Origin: a virus
Strand: one strand, 5' to 3'
Virus record (IMG/VR): IMGVR_UViG_3300020165_001224
Span: 1-23,375 of that record
Length of the DNA stretch: 23,375 bases
The position numbers were made by a program, and so were the translations under genes. The stretch's first letter is position 1; every line of letters starts with the position of its first letter. The notes under the pieces are model-generated. The model was not told the DNA's origin, ran no database searches, and saw only the letters and a list, made by a program, of their open reading frames with translations. Below are positions 23,154-23,375 of this stretch, one piece after another.

Positions 23154-23375
23154 TGTTAAATGACGAATGGAAAAATATTGTAGCCAAGGGCCATAAGCTT
23201 GAGGAGTTTACTGCTGTATCATCCATGAGTCAATATAAAATACAAGTCAATCTTGAAATACTTGAGGGCTGTTCTTATATGTGCCCTGGTTGTTTTGTTA
23301 AACGTAAAGGCAATTGGAATCCAAACTCTATTGCAACATTTCACTCTTTGGCACTTGAGTTAAAAGATAGAGATG
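23153..23375 (+). CDS. Radical SAM enzyme D, N-terminal part (cut by window end)
   Basis: The frame is open from the ATG at 23153 (MLNDEWKNIVAKGHKLEEF) to the window end, 74 complete codons. After a beta-strand KIQVNLEILEG come C40-SYM-C44-PG-C47-F and VKRKGNWNP, closely matching enzymes B and C (the Cys motif followed by basic residues and an Asn). The stop of the 64-aa gene overlaps this start (TAATG). The IGPTD and C-terminal cysteine regions lie outside the window, so completeness cannot be judged. It is the fourth member of the same subfamily in one operon. Confidence 0.85.
   Translation, partial: MLNDEWKNIVAKGHKLEEFTAVSSMSQYKIQVNLEILEGCSYMCPGCFVKRKGNWNPNSIATFHSLALELKDRD

Noticed and set aside
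1-23375. Window as part of a bacterial chromosome or prophage
   Set aside because: No host-type housekeeping gene, integrase or attachment site; late promoters and continuous virion genes fit a lytic T4-like phage better, although prophage state cannot be formally excluded from this window.

Overview
This window looks like part of the genome of a marine tailed phage of the T4-like (myovirus) type, related to those that infect picocyanobacteria or marine alphaproteobacteria. The evidence is an AT-rich sequence, dense genes with 1-35 nt stop/start overlaps, exact T4-type late-promoter octamers (TATAAATA) in front of gene blocks, and a run of tail-fibre-type structural genes with the repeat vocabulary of such phages (LTNKT, ATKGYVDAK, EGxNxYYTxxR, collagen-like G-X-Y). 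The host cannot be named from the sequence. No tRNA, rRNA, CRISPR or insertion sequence was seen, and no gene-free stretch exceeds about 120 bases.

Left block (1-3797, minus strand): a four-gene operon read leftwards from a late promoter at 3828-3835. It holds a radical SAM enzyme with an N-terminal SPASM/twitch-like cysteine region, a QueC-like PP-loop ATP pyrophosphatase, a glycosyltransferase-like protein and a DegT/DnrJ-type PLP sugar aminotransferase cut by the window edge. Divergent block (3838-6482, plus strand): a radical SAM/SPASM enzyme, a very small kinase-fold protein, a 2OG-Fe(II) oxygenase and a GT-B-like protein. Together these eight genes look like a cassette that makes or attaches small groups or sugars. 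The target (host envelope, virion protein or nucleic acid) is not shown by the sequence.

Central block (6602-16964, plus strand): seven virion structural genes behind two late promoters. There are two small adaptor-like proteins, two fibres with KRS/KKSS N-terminal adaptor motifs, a 982-aa baseplate/tail protein, and two successive fibres with proline-poor collagen-like stalks in which every lysine sits in the Y position of G-X-Y.

Right block (16964-23375, plus strand): the most unusual part. Two tandem paralogous small proteins of 136 and 138 aa end in the identical tail CHNSCHSSCHTSRGRR. They are translationally coupled (TAATG) to a tight operon of radical SAM enzymes: three complete and one cut by the window end. 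All share CxxxCxGCF; the three complete ones also share IGPTD where GGEP is usual and a C-terminal Cx2Cx5Cx16C. Two unrecognised proteins (366 and 250 aa) and a 64-aa protein are interleaved. I infer a phage-encoded, RiPP-like maturation system that modifies the Cys/His-rich tips of virion proteins. This is a hypothesis; the motifs and gene order are direct observations.
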